NCBI GenBank assembly: GCA_945906455.1
Contig: CAMDRB010000009.1
Span: 1-36,057, forward strand
Direction: 5' to 3'
Source of the DNA: Caenispirillum bisanense
GTDB lineage: Bacteria; Pseudomonadota; Alphaproteobacteria; Rhodospirillales; Rhodospirillaceae
Length of the DNA stretch: 36,057 nucleotides
Every line of letters starts with the position of its first letter. Position 1 is the stretch's first letter. A model generated the notes under the pieces. It worked only from the letters and a program-made list of their open reading frames with translations, had not been told where the DNA came from and searched no databases. The position numbers and the translations under genes were made by a program. Shown one piece after another: positions 14,702-24,223 of the stretch.

Positions 14702-15525
14702 ATTCAGACTTGACGTTGCCGACGACGGCGGTCGGAACGGTCGTTGCTGTCCTGCGATTGACGACCTTCCTGCTCATTTCGGTTCTGGCGACGATTATTT
14801 CCGCAAGCCTAAATGCGATACGGGTGAACTCGGCACCCTTCCGGCGCGGGTATTACCGCGTCGTGACGAAGATTGTTGGCCTGCGGGTCGTGGTCCGAGG
14901 CTTGCAAAACTCGGAAAGGCCGCATCTCGTCATCAGCAATCACATATCGTACTTCGATATCGTTGCCCTCGGCTCGCTGGTTGCCGGCGACTTTATCGCC
15001 AAGGCCGATATCGCTCAGTGGCCAATCTTTGGGATCATGGCCAAGGCCGGTCGGAGTGTCTTCATCGAGCGTCGGCGCAGCGCGACCAGCAATGCCCGCG
15101 ATCAAATTCAGGATCGCCTCGACGCCGGCGACACCTTGATCATGTTTCCGGAGTCGACATCCGGGGACGGCAATCACATGAAGCCCTTCAAGAGCGCGCT
15201 GTTTACGGTAGCCGAGCGGCAAGTGACTGATTCACTCGGACGGAGCCGAGGGATCGCGGTTCAGCCGGTGTCACTTGCCTATACACGCCTGAACGGGCTT
15301 CCGCTTGGTGTCGGTTGGAGGCCCTATGTCGCGTGGTACGGCGATATGGAGTTGGGCCCCCACCTCTGGCATGCAGCAAAGCTGGGCACGCTAACGGTGG
15401 AGGTTACCTTCCATCCGCCCGTGACGTTGGCCGATTTTCCCAACCGAAAGGCGCTCGCGGCCCATTGCGACCACGTCGTGCGCACGGAGATGGCCTGTCT
15501 GCTGGCGGGACGTTCCGTGGCATAG
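14698..15525 (+). CDS. olsA: Lyso-ornithine lipid O-acyltransferase (OlsA, PlsC family)
   Basis: This 275-residue membrane-bound acyltransferase adds the second, ester-linked chain to lyso-ornithine lipid. An N-terminal hydrophobic segment (about 12-40) precedes the catalytic NHISYFD motif (HX4D, His82 and Asp87) and FPEST at 150-154, the acyl-acceptor block. The GTG start lies inside the olsB stop (GTGA overlap), showing translational coupling. Adjacency to OlsB supports the ornithine-lipid role over general phosphatidate synthesis, although a 1-acylglycerol-3-phosphate acyltransferase activity is the alternative. Confidence 0.9.
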   Translation: MNSDLTLPTTAVGTVVAVLRLTTFLLISVLATIISASLNAIRVNSAPFRRGYYRVVTKIVGLRVVVRGLQNSERPHLVISNHISYFDIVALGSLVAGDFIAKADIAQWPIFGIMAKAGRSVFIERRRSATSNARDQIQDRLDAGDTLIMFPESTSGDGNHMKPFKSALFTVAERQVTDSLGRSRGIAVQPVSLAYTRLNGLPLGVGWRPYVAWYGDMELGPHLWHAAKLGTLTVEVTFHPPVTLADFPNRKALAAHCDHVVRTEMACLLAGRSVA

Positions 15526-15647
15526 CCTTTCGCCTCTTTGCTATGACAGCCCCCAATAGAGTATGAGAAACTGGCGATCGGTTGGGCGTTCTTTCCCCAA
15601 CCCCATGAGCTGACCGGGAATATCTGAAAAGGCCGCTGTACCAAACG

Positions 15648-17081
15648 ATGGGCGACACCGCCAAAATCGTCGCGCGCACCAAGAAACTGTTCATCAAGAC
15701 TTACGGCTGTCAGATGAACGTTTACGATTCCGGACGCATGGCCGACGTGCTCGCCCCCTTGGGTTTTAGTCCGACGGACCAACCCGGCGACGCCGACATG
15801 GTGATTTTAAATACCTGCCATATCCGCGAGAAAGCTTCCGAGAAGGTGTTTTCGGATTTGGGTCGCCTGCGCCAGTTGAAAACTGGCCGGATCGCGTCCG
15901 GCAGCGACATGATCATCGCCGTCGCCGGCTGTGTAGCACAGGCCGAGGGTGCCGAGATCATGGCCCGGGCGCCCTACGTCGACATCGTTCTCGGACCTCA
16001 GACCTATCACCGCCTACCGGAAATGGTGGCGCGGGCCGCGCGGGCGCGGGACGAGGCCGGAATCTCGCCCGCGAGGCGCGGCATACTGGACACCGAATTT
16101 CCGTCGGAACCGAAATTCGATCACCTGCCCGCGCCCAAAGCCGATGGTCCCACAGCCTTCCTCTCGGTGCAGGAAGGCTGTGACAAATTTTGTACATTCT
16201 GCGTTGTGCCTTACACGCGCGGCAGCGAGTACTCGCGGCCAGCCGCCGACATCGTGCGCGAAGCACGGGGATTGGTCGCCGGCGGCGCGCGCGAAATCAC
16301 GCTGCTTGGCCAGAATGTCAACGCCTACCACGGAGCTGGACCCGAGGCCGCCATGAGTTGGAATTTGGGGCGTCTGATCCGGGCGCTCGCGGAAATCGAC
16401 GGCCTTGCGCGCATCCGGTACACCACATCGCATCCGCGCGACATGGATGACAGCCTGATCGCCGCGCACCGCGACGTTCCGCAGCTCATGCCATTCTTGC
16501 ATCTGCCGGTGCAATCTGGGTCGGACAAGATTCTGGCGGCGATGAATCGCGGTCACAGCCGGGACGACTATCGTCGCATCGTCGCTAAGCTCAAGGAGAT
16601 GCGGCCAGATATGGCGCTCTCCTCGGACTTCATTACCGGCTATCCTGGCGAGACTGATGGCGATTTCGACGAAACGCTGGAACTCGTCAATGAGATAGGC
16701 TTCGTGCAATCCTTCTCGTTCAAGTACAGTCCGCGCCCCGGCACACCCGCCGCGATCCTGAAACCGCAAGTCTCCGACGAGATTAAATCCGCGCGCCTGC
16801 ACATCCTGCAGCAGCTGTTAGATACGCAGCTGCGCAATTTCAACAGCTCATGTGTCGGCCGCACCTTCGACGTATTGCTAACGGGCTGCGGCCGCAACCC
16901 CGGCCAACTGGTTGGCCGCAGCCCCTACCTGCAGGCCGTCCACGTCATGGCAGACCCGGCATATATTGGCGCGATCGTGCCACTGACCGTCGTCTCGGTG
17001 GAGGCTTACAGCCTCGGCGGAGTGTGGGCGGCCGCTTCAGCTTCAGCGTTACCGCCTCACCTCCAGGCGGCGCACGCGTGA
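15648..17081 (+). CDS. miaB: tRNA-2-methylthio-N6-dimethylallyladenosine synthase MiaB
   Basis: This 477-residue radical-SAM methylthiotransferase acts on i6A37 of tRNA. The N-terminal cluster cysteines are Cys21 (TYGCQMN), Cys57 ([10 protein letters not shown]) and a third in VAGCVAQ near 91. The radical-SAM CxxxCxxC is CDKFCTFC at 178-185, followed by [11 protein letters not shown]-terminal TRAM domain is present (about 375-450: [32 protein letters not shown]). Length is normal. It starts the miaB-phoH-ybeY-corC-lnt series typical of proteobacteria. A 122-base gap precedes it. Confidence 0.96.
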   Translation: MGDTAKIVARTKKLFIKTYGCQMNVYDSGRMADVLAPLGFSPTDQPGDADMVILNTCHIREKASEKVFSDLGRLRQLKTGRIASGSDMIIAVAGCVAQAEGAEIMARAPYVDIVLGPQTYHRLPEMVARAARARDEAGISPARRGILDTEFPSEPKFDHLPAPKADGPTAFLSVQEGCDKFCTFCVVPYTRGSEYSRPAADIVREARGLVAGGAREITLLGQNVNAYHGAGPEAAMSWNLGRLIRALAEIDGLARIRYTTSHPRDMDDSLIAAHRDVPQLMPFLHLPVQSGSDKILAAMNRGHSRDDYRRIVAKLKEMRPDMALSSDFITGYPGETDGDFDETLELVNEIGFVQSFSFKYSPRPGTPAAILKPQVSDEIKSARLHILQQLLDTQLRNFNSSCVGRTFDVLLTGCGRNPGQLVGRSPYLQAVHVMADPAYIGAIVPLTVVSVEAYSLGGVWAAASASALPPHLQAAHA

Positions 17082-17134
17082 TCGGTGACATATGACCGGA
17101 GGTACATGGACGACGGCGTGGGATAAGCACGACC

Positions 17135-18154
17135 GTGAGTGAAGCCAACCATCTCGCCTGCGAATTCTCGGACAACGGGCTGGTGCAGCAGCTTGTCGGC
17201 CCGCTCAATGGAAATTTGACCCGTCTCGAGCAACGCCTCGACGTCGTGCTACACAGCCGCGGAAACACCGTGACCATCGAGGGGCCGCCGGTCCGTGCTG
17301 CCCGCGCCGAGGCGGCGTTGAGGCGGCTTTATAGGCGGCTTTTGGAGGGCTTGCCGGTCGAAAGCGGTGATGTCGATGGCGTGGCCCGTCTGGTGCAGGA
17401 AAAAGCGCAGGAGAGATTGATGCAAGCCGACGACGGCGCAGGGGAAGATCTTTCGATCCGCACGCGCAAGCGTCACATCTCGGCACGTTCCCCCGGCCAG
17501 GCCGCCTATCTGCAAGCGTTGCAGACCTGCGAGCTCGTTTTCGCCCTGGGACCGGCAGGCACGGGCAAGACATATTTGGCGGTCGCTAAAGCCGTAGCCC
17601 TGAAGGTCGCGGGGACGGTTGACCGAATCATCCTCTCGCGCCCCGCCGTCGAAGCCGGGGAACGGCTCGGCTTCTTGCCCGGGGATATGCGCGAAAAGAT
17701 TGATCCTTATCTGCGGCCACTCTACGACGCGCTCTACGACATGCTGCCCGGGGATTATGTCGCTAGGCTGTTGCTGTCCGGGGAGATCGAGGTAGCGCCG
17801 TTGGCTTTCATGCGCGGCCGCACACTGAATAGCGCGTTCATAATCCTCGACGAGGCCCAGAACACCACACCGATGCAGATTAAGATGGCGCTGACGCGTA
17901 TGGGTGAAAATTCGCGCATGGTCGTGACTGGCGATTTAAGCCAGATTGATTTACCGAGCGGAAACAAGTCCGGCCTTGCGGATGCGCTCGAGACACTCGG
18001 CGACTTGAAGGGCGTGGGCCGGGTTTCATTTACCCATGTCGATGTCGTGCGTCACGATCTGGTGGCGCGCATTGTCGAAGCCTACGATAAACGCGACGCC
18101 AAACGCCTAGAGGCGGCTAAACCGCCGAGCGCGCCGGCCAGTAAGCGGGAGTGA
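17135..18154 (+). CDS. phoH: PhoH family ATPase
   Basis: This 339-residue P-loop ATPase has Walker A GPAGTGKT near 139-146 and Walker B FIILDEAQNTT near 229-239, followed by the VVTGDLSQIDLP segment characteristic of PhoH. An N-terminal KH-like RNA-binding region lies at about 25-80. PhoH2/YbeZ proteins partner YbeY in ribosome and RNA quality control, and ybeY follows with a GTGA overlap. The start is GTG at 17135. Confidence 0.94.
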   Translation: MSEANHLACEFSDNGLVQQLVGPLNGNLTRLEQRLDVVLHSRGNTVTIEGPPVRAARAEAALRRLYRRLLEGLPVESGDVDGVARLVQEKAQERLMQADDGAGEDLSIRTRKRHISARSPGQAAYLQALQTCELVFALGPAGTGKTYLAVAKAVALKVAGTVDRIILSRPAVEAGERLGFLPGDMREKIDPYLRPLYDALYDMLPGDYVARLLLSGEIEVAPLAFMRGRTLNSAFIILDEAQNTTPMQIKMALTRMGENSRMVVTGDLSQIDLPSGNKSGLADALETLGDLKGVGRVSFTHVDVVRHDLVARIVEAYDKRDAKRLEAAKPPSAPASKRE

Positions 18155-18750
18155 GCAGCTTGGCCCGAAAGACAGCGCGGCCGGCCAAGAATGCCGGCAG
18201 CTCCACGACTAATATTATTCTCGGCGCGCGCAACTGGACCCGGTCGTTGCCCAATGCCGTCGCGATCTCGCGTCGCGCCGCCTTGAGCGCGCTCGCCGAA
18301 GCCGGCCCGAAGTCGGCGGCTGAGCTGAGCATATTGCTGGCAGGCGACGGCGCCGTGCGAAAGCTGAATGCCGATTTCCGCGGGAAGGACAAGACGACCG
18401 ATGTCCTCTCGTTCCCGGTCTTTGCTGATGCGAAGAGCCGGGCCGCGGCCGCCCGGGCATCGCCGCCCAATTCCATTCAATATTTGGGCGACATCGCGCT
18501 GGCTTACGGCGTTCTCGTGCGCGAAGCGAAGGCGGGGCACAAGACCTTGAAGGCACATTTGTCGCACCTGGTCGTGCATGGTGTTTTGCATCTTTTGGGC
18601 TATGATCATGAACGCCATGATGACGCGGCGACCATGGAGCGATTGGAGAAGAAAATTCTGGCTGGTCTCAATATTTCGGACCCCTACGCCTTAGCGCCCG
18701 GCGGGCCGCCGGCGCGGACGGCCATCCGGAAGCGGCGGGTTCGTCGATGA
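18151..18750 (+). CDS. ybeY: Endoribonuclease YbeY (16S rRNA maturation)
   Basis: This 199-residue metal-dependent endoribonuclease functions in 16S rRNA 3'-end processing and ribosome quality control. The metal site is HGVLHLLGYDH, with His143, His147 and His153. DKTTDVLSFP near 80-89 is also a family signature. It is longer than the usual 150-165 residues, with an N-terminal extension of about 25 residues (Ser/Lys/Arg-rich). The GTG start lies within the phoH stop. It is followed by corC through an ATGA overlap. Confidence 0.94.
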   Translation: MSSLARKTARPAKNAGSSTTNIILGARNWTRSLPNAVAISRRAALSALAEAGPKSAAELSILLAGDGAVRKLNADFRGKDKTTDVLSFPVFADAKSRAAAARASPPNSIQYLGDIALAYGVLVREAKAGHKTLKAHLSHLVVHGVLHLLGYDHERHDDAATMERLEKKILAGLNISDPYALAPGGPPARTAIRKRRVRR

Positions 18751-19679
18751 ATGAGCAAATCCGTCCACCCGTCCCGGAGGCGCCTGTCGAGCCTAAACGG
18801 GGCCCGTTTCATACCTTGCGTTGCTGGCTGACTCCCGAGAGCGTCGGGGCCGAGAGCGTGCGCGACGTCATTGAGGAATTGATCGAGGAGCGCAACGAGG
18901 AGGGCCCGCCCGACGGCGGCCCGGTGATCGATCCCAACGAACGGCTGCTGCTGGGCAATGTGCTGAAGATGCGTACGGTGGCCGCGTCCGATATCATGGT
19001 GCCCAGGCCCGATATTGTTGCGGTGGAGGTGGAAACGCCTCTGCCCGAAGTATTGACGCTACTCATGAAGGAGCGTCACTCCCGATTGCCCGTGTACCGC
19101 GACACGCTCGATGACGTCGTCGGGTTGGTCCACATCAAGGATCTTGCGGTCATGGTCGGGGACCGCGGCGCGCCCGAGGCCGGGGCGATGCCGACTTTGC
19201 GAGATATAGTCCGCAACATGCTATTCGTTTCGCCAGCTGTGCGCGTCCTGGATTTGTTACTGGAAATGCGCCTCAAGCGCGCGCATATGGCACTCGTGGT
19301 CGACGAATACGGCGGCATCGATGGACTAATTACGATCGAGGACGTTGTGGAACAGATCGTTGGTGAAATCGAGGACGAACACGACAGTGATCAGGCCCCG
19401 ACTCTCGTCGACAGACCCGACTCCACGGCTGCCGCCGATGCGCGCGTAACATTGGACGAGTTTGAAAGTCGTTTCGGCCGGGTCTTCACCGAAGAAGAGC
19501 GCGAGGCTACGGATACTTTGGGCGGCCTGGTTACGCGCCTCGCCGGGCGCGTTCCTGGTCGAGGCGAACTGGTGAAGCATTCGTCGGGAATCGAGTTCGA
19601 GGTGATCGAGGGCGATCCCCGGCGGATAAGGCAACTTCGCCTGCGCGGCTTGCCGACGCCCGCGCCTGCGGGAAAATAG
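18747..19679 (+). CDS. corC: CorC/HlyC-type CBS-domain protein
   Basis: This 310-residue soluble protein has a tandem CBS pair. The first (about 70-135) contains MVPRPDIVAVEVETPL and SRLPVYRDTLDDVVGLVHIKD. The second (about 150-212) contains KRAHMALVVDEYGGIDGLITIEDV. A C-terminal transporter-associated CorC_HlyC domain follows (about 230-302). The DUF21 membrane domain of larger HlyC/CorB relatives is absent. It is annotated as a magnesium/cobalt-efflux accessory protein or, historically, a haemolysin-like protein; the actual role is uncertain. In this operon position it commonly sits between ybeY and lnt. Confidence 0.9.
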   Translation: MNEQIRPPVPEAPVEPKRGPFHTLRCWLTPESVGAESVRDVIEELIEERNEEGPPDGGPVIDPNERLLLGNVLKMRTVAASDIMVPRPDIVAVEVETPLPEVLTLLMKERHSRLPVYRDTLDDVVGLVHIKDLAVMVGDRGAPEAGAMPTLRDIVRNMLFVSPAVRVLDLLLEMRLKRAHMALVVDEYGGIDGLITIEDVVEQIVGEIEDEHDSDQAPTLVDRPDSTAAADARVTLDEFESRFGRVFTEEEREATDTLGGLVTRLAGRVPGRGELVKHSSGIEFEVIEGDPRRIRQLRLRGLPTPAPAGK

Positions 19680-19718
19680 GAGCGCGATGCACTCCGCTTC
19701 TATGGGGGCGAGCTTCCA

Positions 19719-21368
19719 ATGATCGCGGGGACAGCGCATACGCTATCCCGGCTATCTGGCTGGCGCCGGCTGGCTGCCGCATTTGTTGCCGGTGGCGTGA
19801 CCATATTCGCCTATGCGCCGTATTCTATTACACCAGTCCTATGGCTCGCGTTTCCGCCGCTTATGTGGCTGCTGGACGGCTGCCGGAACACGCGCGCGGC
19901 TGCGGCAACCGGGTGGGCCTTCGGCTTCGGCCATTTTCTCACGGGTTTTTTTTGGATCACCAATGCCTTCTTCGTCGATAGCGAGGCCTACGGCGCGATC
20001 GCCTATCCGGCGGTGACGGCCTTGTCGGCGGGCGTCGGGCTCTTCATCGCCGGCGTCTGTGCGACCACTCACGCTATTTCACCGCCCGGCGAAGATGATA
20101 TGCCCGACGACCGAGTCGTCACGACTACGCTGCGTGTATTGCTGTTTGCCGGCGCATGGACTTTCCTGGAATGGGTGCGGAGCTGGATTTTCACTGGCTT
20201 TCCCTGGAACCCCGTGGGCGCGGTGTGGTCGGATGCAGCGACGCCGGGCGGGTTATCGATCATTCAGGTCACCGCATTGATCGGCGCTTATGGGCTGACG
20301 CTGATAACGGTGATCGCCGCACTCATCCCGGCCGTGCTCGCGCAACCACCGCGATTCCTCCGTGCCTGGCTGACGGCGTCAGCGCCCCTCGTTTTGCTAG
20401 CGGTGATTGGCGCGGGCGGTGCGCTGCGACTTGCCTCCGCCGACACCCAGTTTGTGGACGGTGTGAGGCTCCGGCTGGTTCAGGCCGGGATTCCCCAGGC
20501 CGATCGGGCGCGGCCGAGCCTCTGGGAAAGCCAGTTTCAGGATTATGTCGCCCTCAGCAACTCCAATCGGCCGGGCGATGTCACCCATGTGATTTGGGGC
20601 GAAGCGGCGGTCCCACCGACCTTTTTCTTGAATCTTGATGAACGTCACCGCCGGACGGCGGCCATGGCCGCACCGCTCGGTGGACTCCTGATTACCGGTG
20701 CAGATCGAGGCCTTCGCGATAGCGTCGGCTGGACGGCGATTTACAACTCACTCTTCGTGATTTCACCCGAAGCCAACATTGTCGCGAACTACGATAAGTC
20801 GCATTTGGTCCCCTTCGGCGAATACATGCCGCTTCGCTGGCTGATCCCCTACGACAAGATTGCCGGCGGTGTCGGCGATTTCGCCGCCGGACGCGAGCTT
20901 ACAATCATGACGCTCCCGGGGCTTCCGAGCTTCACACCACTGATTTGTTATGAGGCCATCTTCTCCGGGCGCGTGACACCGCGCGGCGAACCTCGGCCAA
21001 AGTGGCTGTTGAATCTCACCAACGATGCCTGGTTCGGCGTAAGTACGGGTCCCTATCAACACTACGCCACCACCCGGCTGCGCGCCGTGGAGGAAGGTTT
21101 GCCGCTGGTACGAGTCGCCAATACCGGCATTTCTGCTGTTATCGACAGCTACGGCCGTACGGTTAGCGAGCTGGGCCTTGGCTTGCGGGGCGTCTTGGAT
21201 ACACGTTTACCGGCGCCCACTAGTGAATATACACTCTTCGGTTATGTTGGGAACTTCATTCCTATGTTTTTGGCGGGACTTGCGGCCATCGGTGCGCTGA
21301 TCGCCAACCGCCGCCGCGACCGGCGCGGAACCCCAGTTCCGTGGCCAACGGGCCTTAACGATCACTGA
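19719..21368 (+). CDS. lnt: Apolipoprotein N-acyltransferase Lnt
   Basis: This 549-residue inner-membrane enzyme adds the third acyl chain to lipoproteins. About six to seven hydrophobic helices occupy residues 10-235. The nitrilase-like domain carries Glu295 (IWGEAAVP), Lys360 (NYDKSHLVPFGEYMP) and Cys410 (LICYEAIF), the expected Glu-Lys-Cys triad. A final membrane helix lies near 505-528. It begins 40 bases after corC and ends the miaB-lnt series. Its function fits the outer-membrane biogenesis theme of the neighbouring genes. Confidence 0.95.
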   Translation: MIAGTAHTLSRLSGWRRLAAAFVAGGVTIFAYAPYSITPVLWLAFPPLMWLLDGCRNTRAAAATGWAFGFGHFLTGFFWITNAFFVDSEAYGAIAYPAVTALSAGVGLFIAGVCATTHAISPPGEDDMPDDRVVTTTLRVLLFAGAWTFLEWVRSWIFTGFPWNPVGAVWSDAATPGGLSIIQVTALIGAYGLTLITVIAALIPAVLAQPPRFLRAWLTASAPLVLLAVIGAGGALRLASADTQFVDGVRLRLVQAGIPQADRARPSLWESQFQDYVALSNSNRPGDVTHVIWGEAAVPPTFFLNLDERHRRTAAMAAPLGGLLITGADRGLRDSVGWTAIYNSLFVISPEANIVANYDKSHLVPFGEYMPLRWLIPYDKIAGGVGDFAAGRELTIMTLPGLPSFTPLICYEAIFSGRVTPRGEPRPKWLLNLTNDAWFGVSTGPYQHYATTRLRAVEEGLPLVRVANTGISAVIDSYGRTVSELGLGLRGVLDTRLPAPTSEYTLFGYVGNFIPMFLAGLAAIGALIANRRRDRRGTPVPWPTGLNDH

Positions 21369-21392
21369 GTCGGATTTGCCCAGGTTCGGGCT

Positions 21393-21434
21393 TCAAATAT
21401 TTGATTCGGGCCGTATTTTGTGTCAAATAGTGGT
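21393..21434. promoter_or_regulatory. Paired inverted repeats upstream of the XRE regulator
   Basis: A perfect 12-base palindrome TCAAATATTTGA (21393-21404) is followed by an imperfect one, TATTT-TGTGTC-AAATA (about 21414-21429). The half-site TCAAAT recurs. The AT-rich pair stands out in GC-rich DNA, 100-135 bases upstream of an XRE regulator gene, so an autoregulatory operator is plausible. Nothing in the sequence proves binding. Confidence 0.35.
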
Positions 21435-21529
21435 GCTGACGGCGTAGTCATTCAACGATCAGTAGCTGTCGCCGCCCGGCGCGCCGTTCAAAATTGTGAC
21501 CGTTTTTGTATTCGAGGGTCAGGACCGCC

Positions 21530-22024
21530 ATGGGCTTACCGCAGGAACTCACCGATCCCAACGAGGCCGCACCGGCGCGCTCGACGCGCGGACGGATGCC
21601 TTCGGGCAAGCCGAATCCGGTGGACGTCCACGTGGGCGGTCGCGTGCGACTACGGCGCACGCTGCTTGGAATGAGCCAGGAAAAGCTGGGCGAGGCCATC
21701 GGCCTGACCTTCCAGCAGGTACAAAAATATGAGCGCGGCGCCAACCGGATCGGAGCGAGCCGGCTGTGGGACTTGAGCCGAGTCTTGGATTGTCCGATGT
21801 CGTACTTCTTCGAAGAGATGGACGCGACCACCGCGAGCGCCAGCCCCCGCAACCTCAGTGTCGAAACGCCCGACGTGGAGACACGCGAGAGCGATCCCAT
21901 GACCAAGCGTGAGACGCTTGAGCTCGTACGCGCCTACTACCGCATCAAGGATTATCACGTCCGCCGGCGCATCTATGAACTGGCGAAATCCTTAGCCTCG
22001 CCCGAGGAGCCCGCCGAAGCCTGA
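21530..22024 (+). CDS. XRE/Cro-CI family helix-turn-helix regulator
   Basis: With ATG at 21530 the protein is 164 residues. A lambda-repressor-like HTH_3 domain spans about residues 28-85: GGRVRLRRTLLGMSQEKLGE, then IGLTFQQVQKYERGANRI as turn and recognition helix. A linker and an acidic/helical C-terminal tail (MTKRETLELVRAYYRIKD) follow. A frame open eight codons further upstream starts with TTG; the ATG is preferred because AGGA lies just ahead of it. Such regulators are commonly found between lnt and metK in alphaproteobacteria. The regulated genes are unknown. A hairpin follows the stop. Confidence 0.85.
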   Translation: MGLPQELTDPNEAAPARSTRGRMPSGKPNPVDVHVGGRVRLRRTLLGMSQEKLGEAIGLTFQQVQKYERGANRIGASRLWDLSRVLDCPMSYFFEEMDATTASASPRNLSVETPDVETRESDPMTKRETLELVRAYYRIKDYHVRRRIYELAKSLASPEEPAEA

Positions 22025-22049
22025 ATTTAGGCCTAATCGCAAAATTTAC

Positions 22050-22080
22050 ACGCCGCTGTGACGCCTCTTCACGGCGGCGT
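22050..22080 (+). terminator. Hairpin after the XRE gene, possible terminator
   Basis: A stem of about 12 base pairs (acgccgctgtga with tcacggcggcgt, one G-T wobble) encloses a loop of about six bases, 26 bases after the XRE stop. It is followed by atttatga, which is only a weak T-tract. It probably separates the regulator from metK. Confidence 0.5.
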
Positions 22081-22139
22081 ATTTATGACGGGCGTCAACG
22101 ACTCGGCTTACCCTTGAAAAAGCGCAGCAGTTCCTTTAC

Positions 22140-22164
22140 GCCGGGCGGGCGCTTTACGCCCGGT
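22140..22164 (+). promoter_or_regulatory. metK leader hairpin
   Basis: gccgggcg (22140-22147) pairs with cgcccggt (22157-22164) around a nine-base loop, within the 200-base region between the XRE gene and metK. The flanks carry repeated tttacgcc. It does not match the SAM-II or SAM/SAH riboswitch patterns I can recall. Leader control of metK is possible but unproven. Confidence 0.3.
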
Positions 22165-22225
22165 GGGCGGTTTCATTGCACCTTCTTCCTTCCCTCGCGA
22201 TCCCTCAACGCTCAGGAGCCCAGCC

Positions 22226-23398
22226 TTGTCCAAGACCGACTATGTATTCACGAGCGAGTCCGTTTCGGAAGGTCATCCCGATAAGGTCAGCGACCGTATC
22301 TCGGATTCGATCGTCGATTTGTTTTTGGGGGCCGATCCCCAGGCGCGGGTCGCCTTGGAAACCTTATGCACCACAAACCTTATCGTCCTGGCGGGCGAAG
22401 TGCGCGGGCCCCGGACCGTAACCAACGACGCCATGATTCAAGCAGCGCGCAACGCCGTGAAGGAGATTGGCTACGAACAGGATGGATTTCATTGGAAGTC
22501 CGCCAAGGTTGATTGCCACGTGCATGCTCAGTCCGCTGACATTGCCGTGGGTGTCGACTCAACGGGCAACAAGGATGAAGGCGCCGGCGACCAGGGCATC
22601 ATGTTCGGTTTTGCCGTCAATGAGACAAGGGAATTTATGCCCGCGCCGATCCATTACGCGCACGCGATTTTGCACTCGCTCGCAGAAGCGCGTCACGACC
22701 GGGATGTGGACTTCCTCGGGCCCGACGCCAAGAGCCAGCTGAGCTTACAGTATGTGAACGGCAAACCGGTGCGCGCGACCTCGGTCGTCGTCTCCACCCA
22801 GCACAGCGCTTCGGCCGATCAGGAGACCATCCGCGAATACGTGCGCAAGCATGTGAAGAACGTGCTCCCCGAAGGCTGGATGTGTAGCGAGGAAAACTTT
22901 TACGTCAATCCGACCGGCCGTTTCGTGATCGGCGGACCCGATGGTGATACCGGGCTCACGGGCCGAAAGATTATCGTCGATACCTACGGCGGCGCGGCAC
23001 CTCACGGCGGCGGCGCCTTCTCGGGGAAAGACCCGACCAAGGTCGATCGCTCTGCCGCCTACGCCGCGCGCTATCTCGCGAAGAATGTTGTCGCCGCCGG
23101 TCTCGCCGACAAGTGCCTGATCCAGTTGTCCTACGCCATCGGGGTCTCTCGGCCGCTTTCGGTTTATGTCGATACCCAAGGCACGGGCGAGGTGGACGAG
23201 GACAAGTTGTCGAAGGTGCTGCAAGAGCTCATGGACCTGAGCCCCCGCGGTATCCGTGAACACCTGAAACTCAACCGCCCGATTTATGCTCGCACCGCAG
23301 CCTACGGACACTTCGGCCGCGCGCCCGACGCCTCCGGCGGCTTCAGCTGGGAACGCTTGGATCTGGTCGATCAGCTTGAATCCGCGTTCGGTAACTGA
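22226..23398 (+). CDS. metK: S-adenosylmethionine synthetase MetK
   Basis: This 390-residue cytosolic enzyme makes SAM from methionine and ATP. That SAM is used by MiaB and TrmB encoded here, among others. The start [31 protein letters not shown] near 121 and the P-loop-like [16 protein letters not shown] near 260-275 are diagnostic. The TTG at 22226 is chosen because AGGAG lies seven bases upstream and it gives the standard N-terminus. An in-frame upstream GTG at 22163 would add 21 atypical residues. The trmB frame overlaps its 3' end. Confidence 0.96.
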   Translation: MSKTDYVFTSESVSEGHPDKVSDRISDSIVDLFLGADPQARVALETLCTTNLIVLAGEVRGPRTVTNDAMIQAARNAVKEIGYEQDGFHWKSAKVDCHVHAQSADIAVGVDSTGNKDEGAGDQGIMFGFAVNETREFMPAPIHYAHAILHSLAEARHDRDVDFLGPDAKSQLSLQYVNGKPVRATSVVVSTQHSASADQETIREYVRKHVKNVLPEGWMCSEENFYVNPTGRFVIGGPDGDTGLTGRKIIVDTYGGAAPHGGGAFSGKDPTKVDRSAAYAARYLAKNVVAAGLADKCLIQLSYAIGVSRPLSVYVDTQGTGEVDEDKLSKVLQELMDLSPRGIREHLKLNRPIYARTAAYGHFGRAPDASGGFSWERLDLVDQLESAFGN

Positions 23399-24107
23399 CA
23401 AACCCCACCAATCCGGAACGCCGGTCCGCTTTTACGGCCGGCGCAAAGGTAAACCCCTTAAGTCCGGTCGCCAGTCGCTCCTCGAGAGCCTTTTGCCGCG
23501 CTTGCGAATCAGCGTTGGGGAATCTACGCAAGACATTGATCCATCGTCATTTTTCGATAAAAACGTAGTCCAGTTCCGTCTCGAGATCGGGTTTGGCGGG
23601 GGCGAACACCTGGCCGCCCAGGCTGCGGCCAACCCCAGCGTCGGGTTCATCGGCAGCGAAGTGTTCCTGAACGGTGTGGCCTCGCTGACGCGCCATATCG
23701 AAGAGGGCCAATTGGCGAATGTCAGGATTTTTGACAACGACGCCCGCCATCTGCTTCCCGCACTCAAGGACAACAGTTTGTCCCGTATTTCGCTGTTGTT
23801 CCCTGACCCGTGGCCCAAGACCCGCCACGCCAAGCGCCGCTTTATCAACCCCGCCAATCTCGCTGAAATCGCCCGGCTGCTGGTAGATGGCGGCGAATTC
23901 CGGGTCGCCAGCGACCATCCGGTCTATCTCGCCTGGGCACTCCTGCATGCCCCGCGCCATCCTGCCTTCCACTGGCTGGTGACCGGGCCGGACGACTGGC
24001 GTGTCCGCCCCGCCGACTCGGTCGCCACCCGCTACGAAGAAAAGGCCAGGGCGGCTGGCCGGACGCCGGTCTTTTTGAGATTTTTTCGCCGCGCGCGGGG
24101 CCCCTGA
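23376..24107 (+). CDS. trmB: tRNA (guanine-N7-)-methyltransferase TrmB
   Basis: The product is about 243 residues and methylates G46 of tRNA using SAM. The SAM-binding motif is [14 protein letters not shown] near 70-83. [18 protein letters not shown] near 142-159 is the family signature, and the C-terminal region ([19 protein letters not shown]) fits. Upstream of the conserved part only a TTG at 23376 offers an in-frame start near the metK stop, giving a 23-base overlap. This start is uncertain. A perfect 8-bp palindrome follows the stop. Confidence 0.9.
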   Translation: MNPRSVTDKPHQSGTPVRFYGRRKGKPLKSGRQSLLESLLPRLRISVGESTQDIDPSSFFDKNVVQFRLEIGFGGGEHLAAQAAANPSVGFIGSEVFLNGVASLTRHIEEGQLANVRIFDNDARHLLPALKDNSLSRISLLFPDPWPKTRHAKRRFINPANLAEIARLLVDGGEFRVASDHPVYLAWALLHAPRHPAFHWLVTGPDDWRVRPADSVATRYEEKARAAGRTPVFLRFFRRARGP

Positions 24108-24109
24108 GG

Positions 24110-24128
24110 CGCGCTGTCGAACAGCGCG
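24110..24128. terminator. Perfect hairpin after trmB
   Basis: CGCGCTGT-CGA-ACAGCGCG is a perfect eight-base-pair stem with a three-base loop, starting three bases after the trmB stop. It is followed by aaaaccc, not a T-tract. It is therefore not a classical terminator in the + direction; it may stabilise the 3' end or act with Rho. Confidence 0.4.
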
Positions 24129-24135
24129 AAAACCC

Positions 24136-24164
24136 TTGTCTTCCGCGGATAACCCCACTATATC
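24136..24164 (+). promoter_or_regulatory. Promoter of the rimP-nusA-infB operon
   Basis: TTGTCT (24136-24141), an exact 17-base spacer and TATATC (24159-24164) form the best sigma-70-like promoter seen in the window. A start near 24171 would give a leader of about 30 bases before the hairpin at 24200 and about 135 bases before rimP. Confidence 0.6.
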
Positions 24165-24199
24165 ACCGGGCATCTTCTACATGTCAGACGACTTGAGGA

Positions 24200-24223
24200 G
24201 TGGGCCAATTGCCCACTTTTTTT
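24200..24223 (+). terminator. Intrinsic terminator/attenuator in the rimP leader
   Basis: GTGGGC (24200-24205) and GCCCAC (24211-24216) form a six-base-pair stem with a five-base loop, followed directly by seven T. It lies about 30 bases downstream of a strong promoter and before, not after, the rimP-nusA genes. This arrangement suggests attenuation. NusA itself, encoded downstream, acts at such hairpins, so autoregulation is an attractive inference. Termination of trmB read-through is the simpler alternative. Confidence 0.7.

Noticed and set aside
22140-22225. SAM-II or SAM/SAH riboswitch before metK
   Set aside because: Conserved core sequences of those riboswitches, as far as I can recall them, are not present; only an unassigned hairpin is seen.
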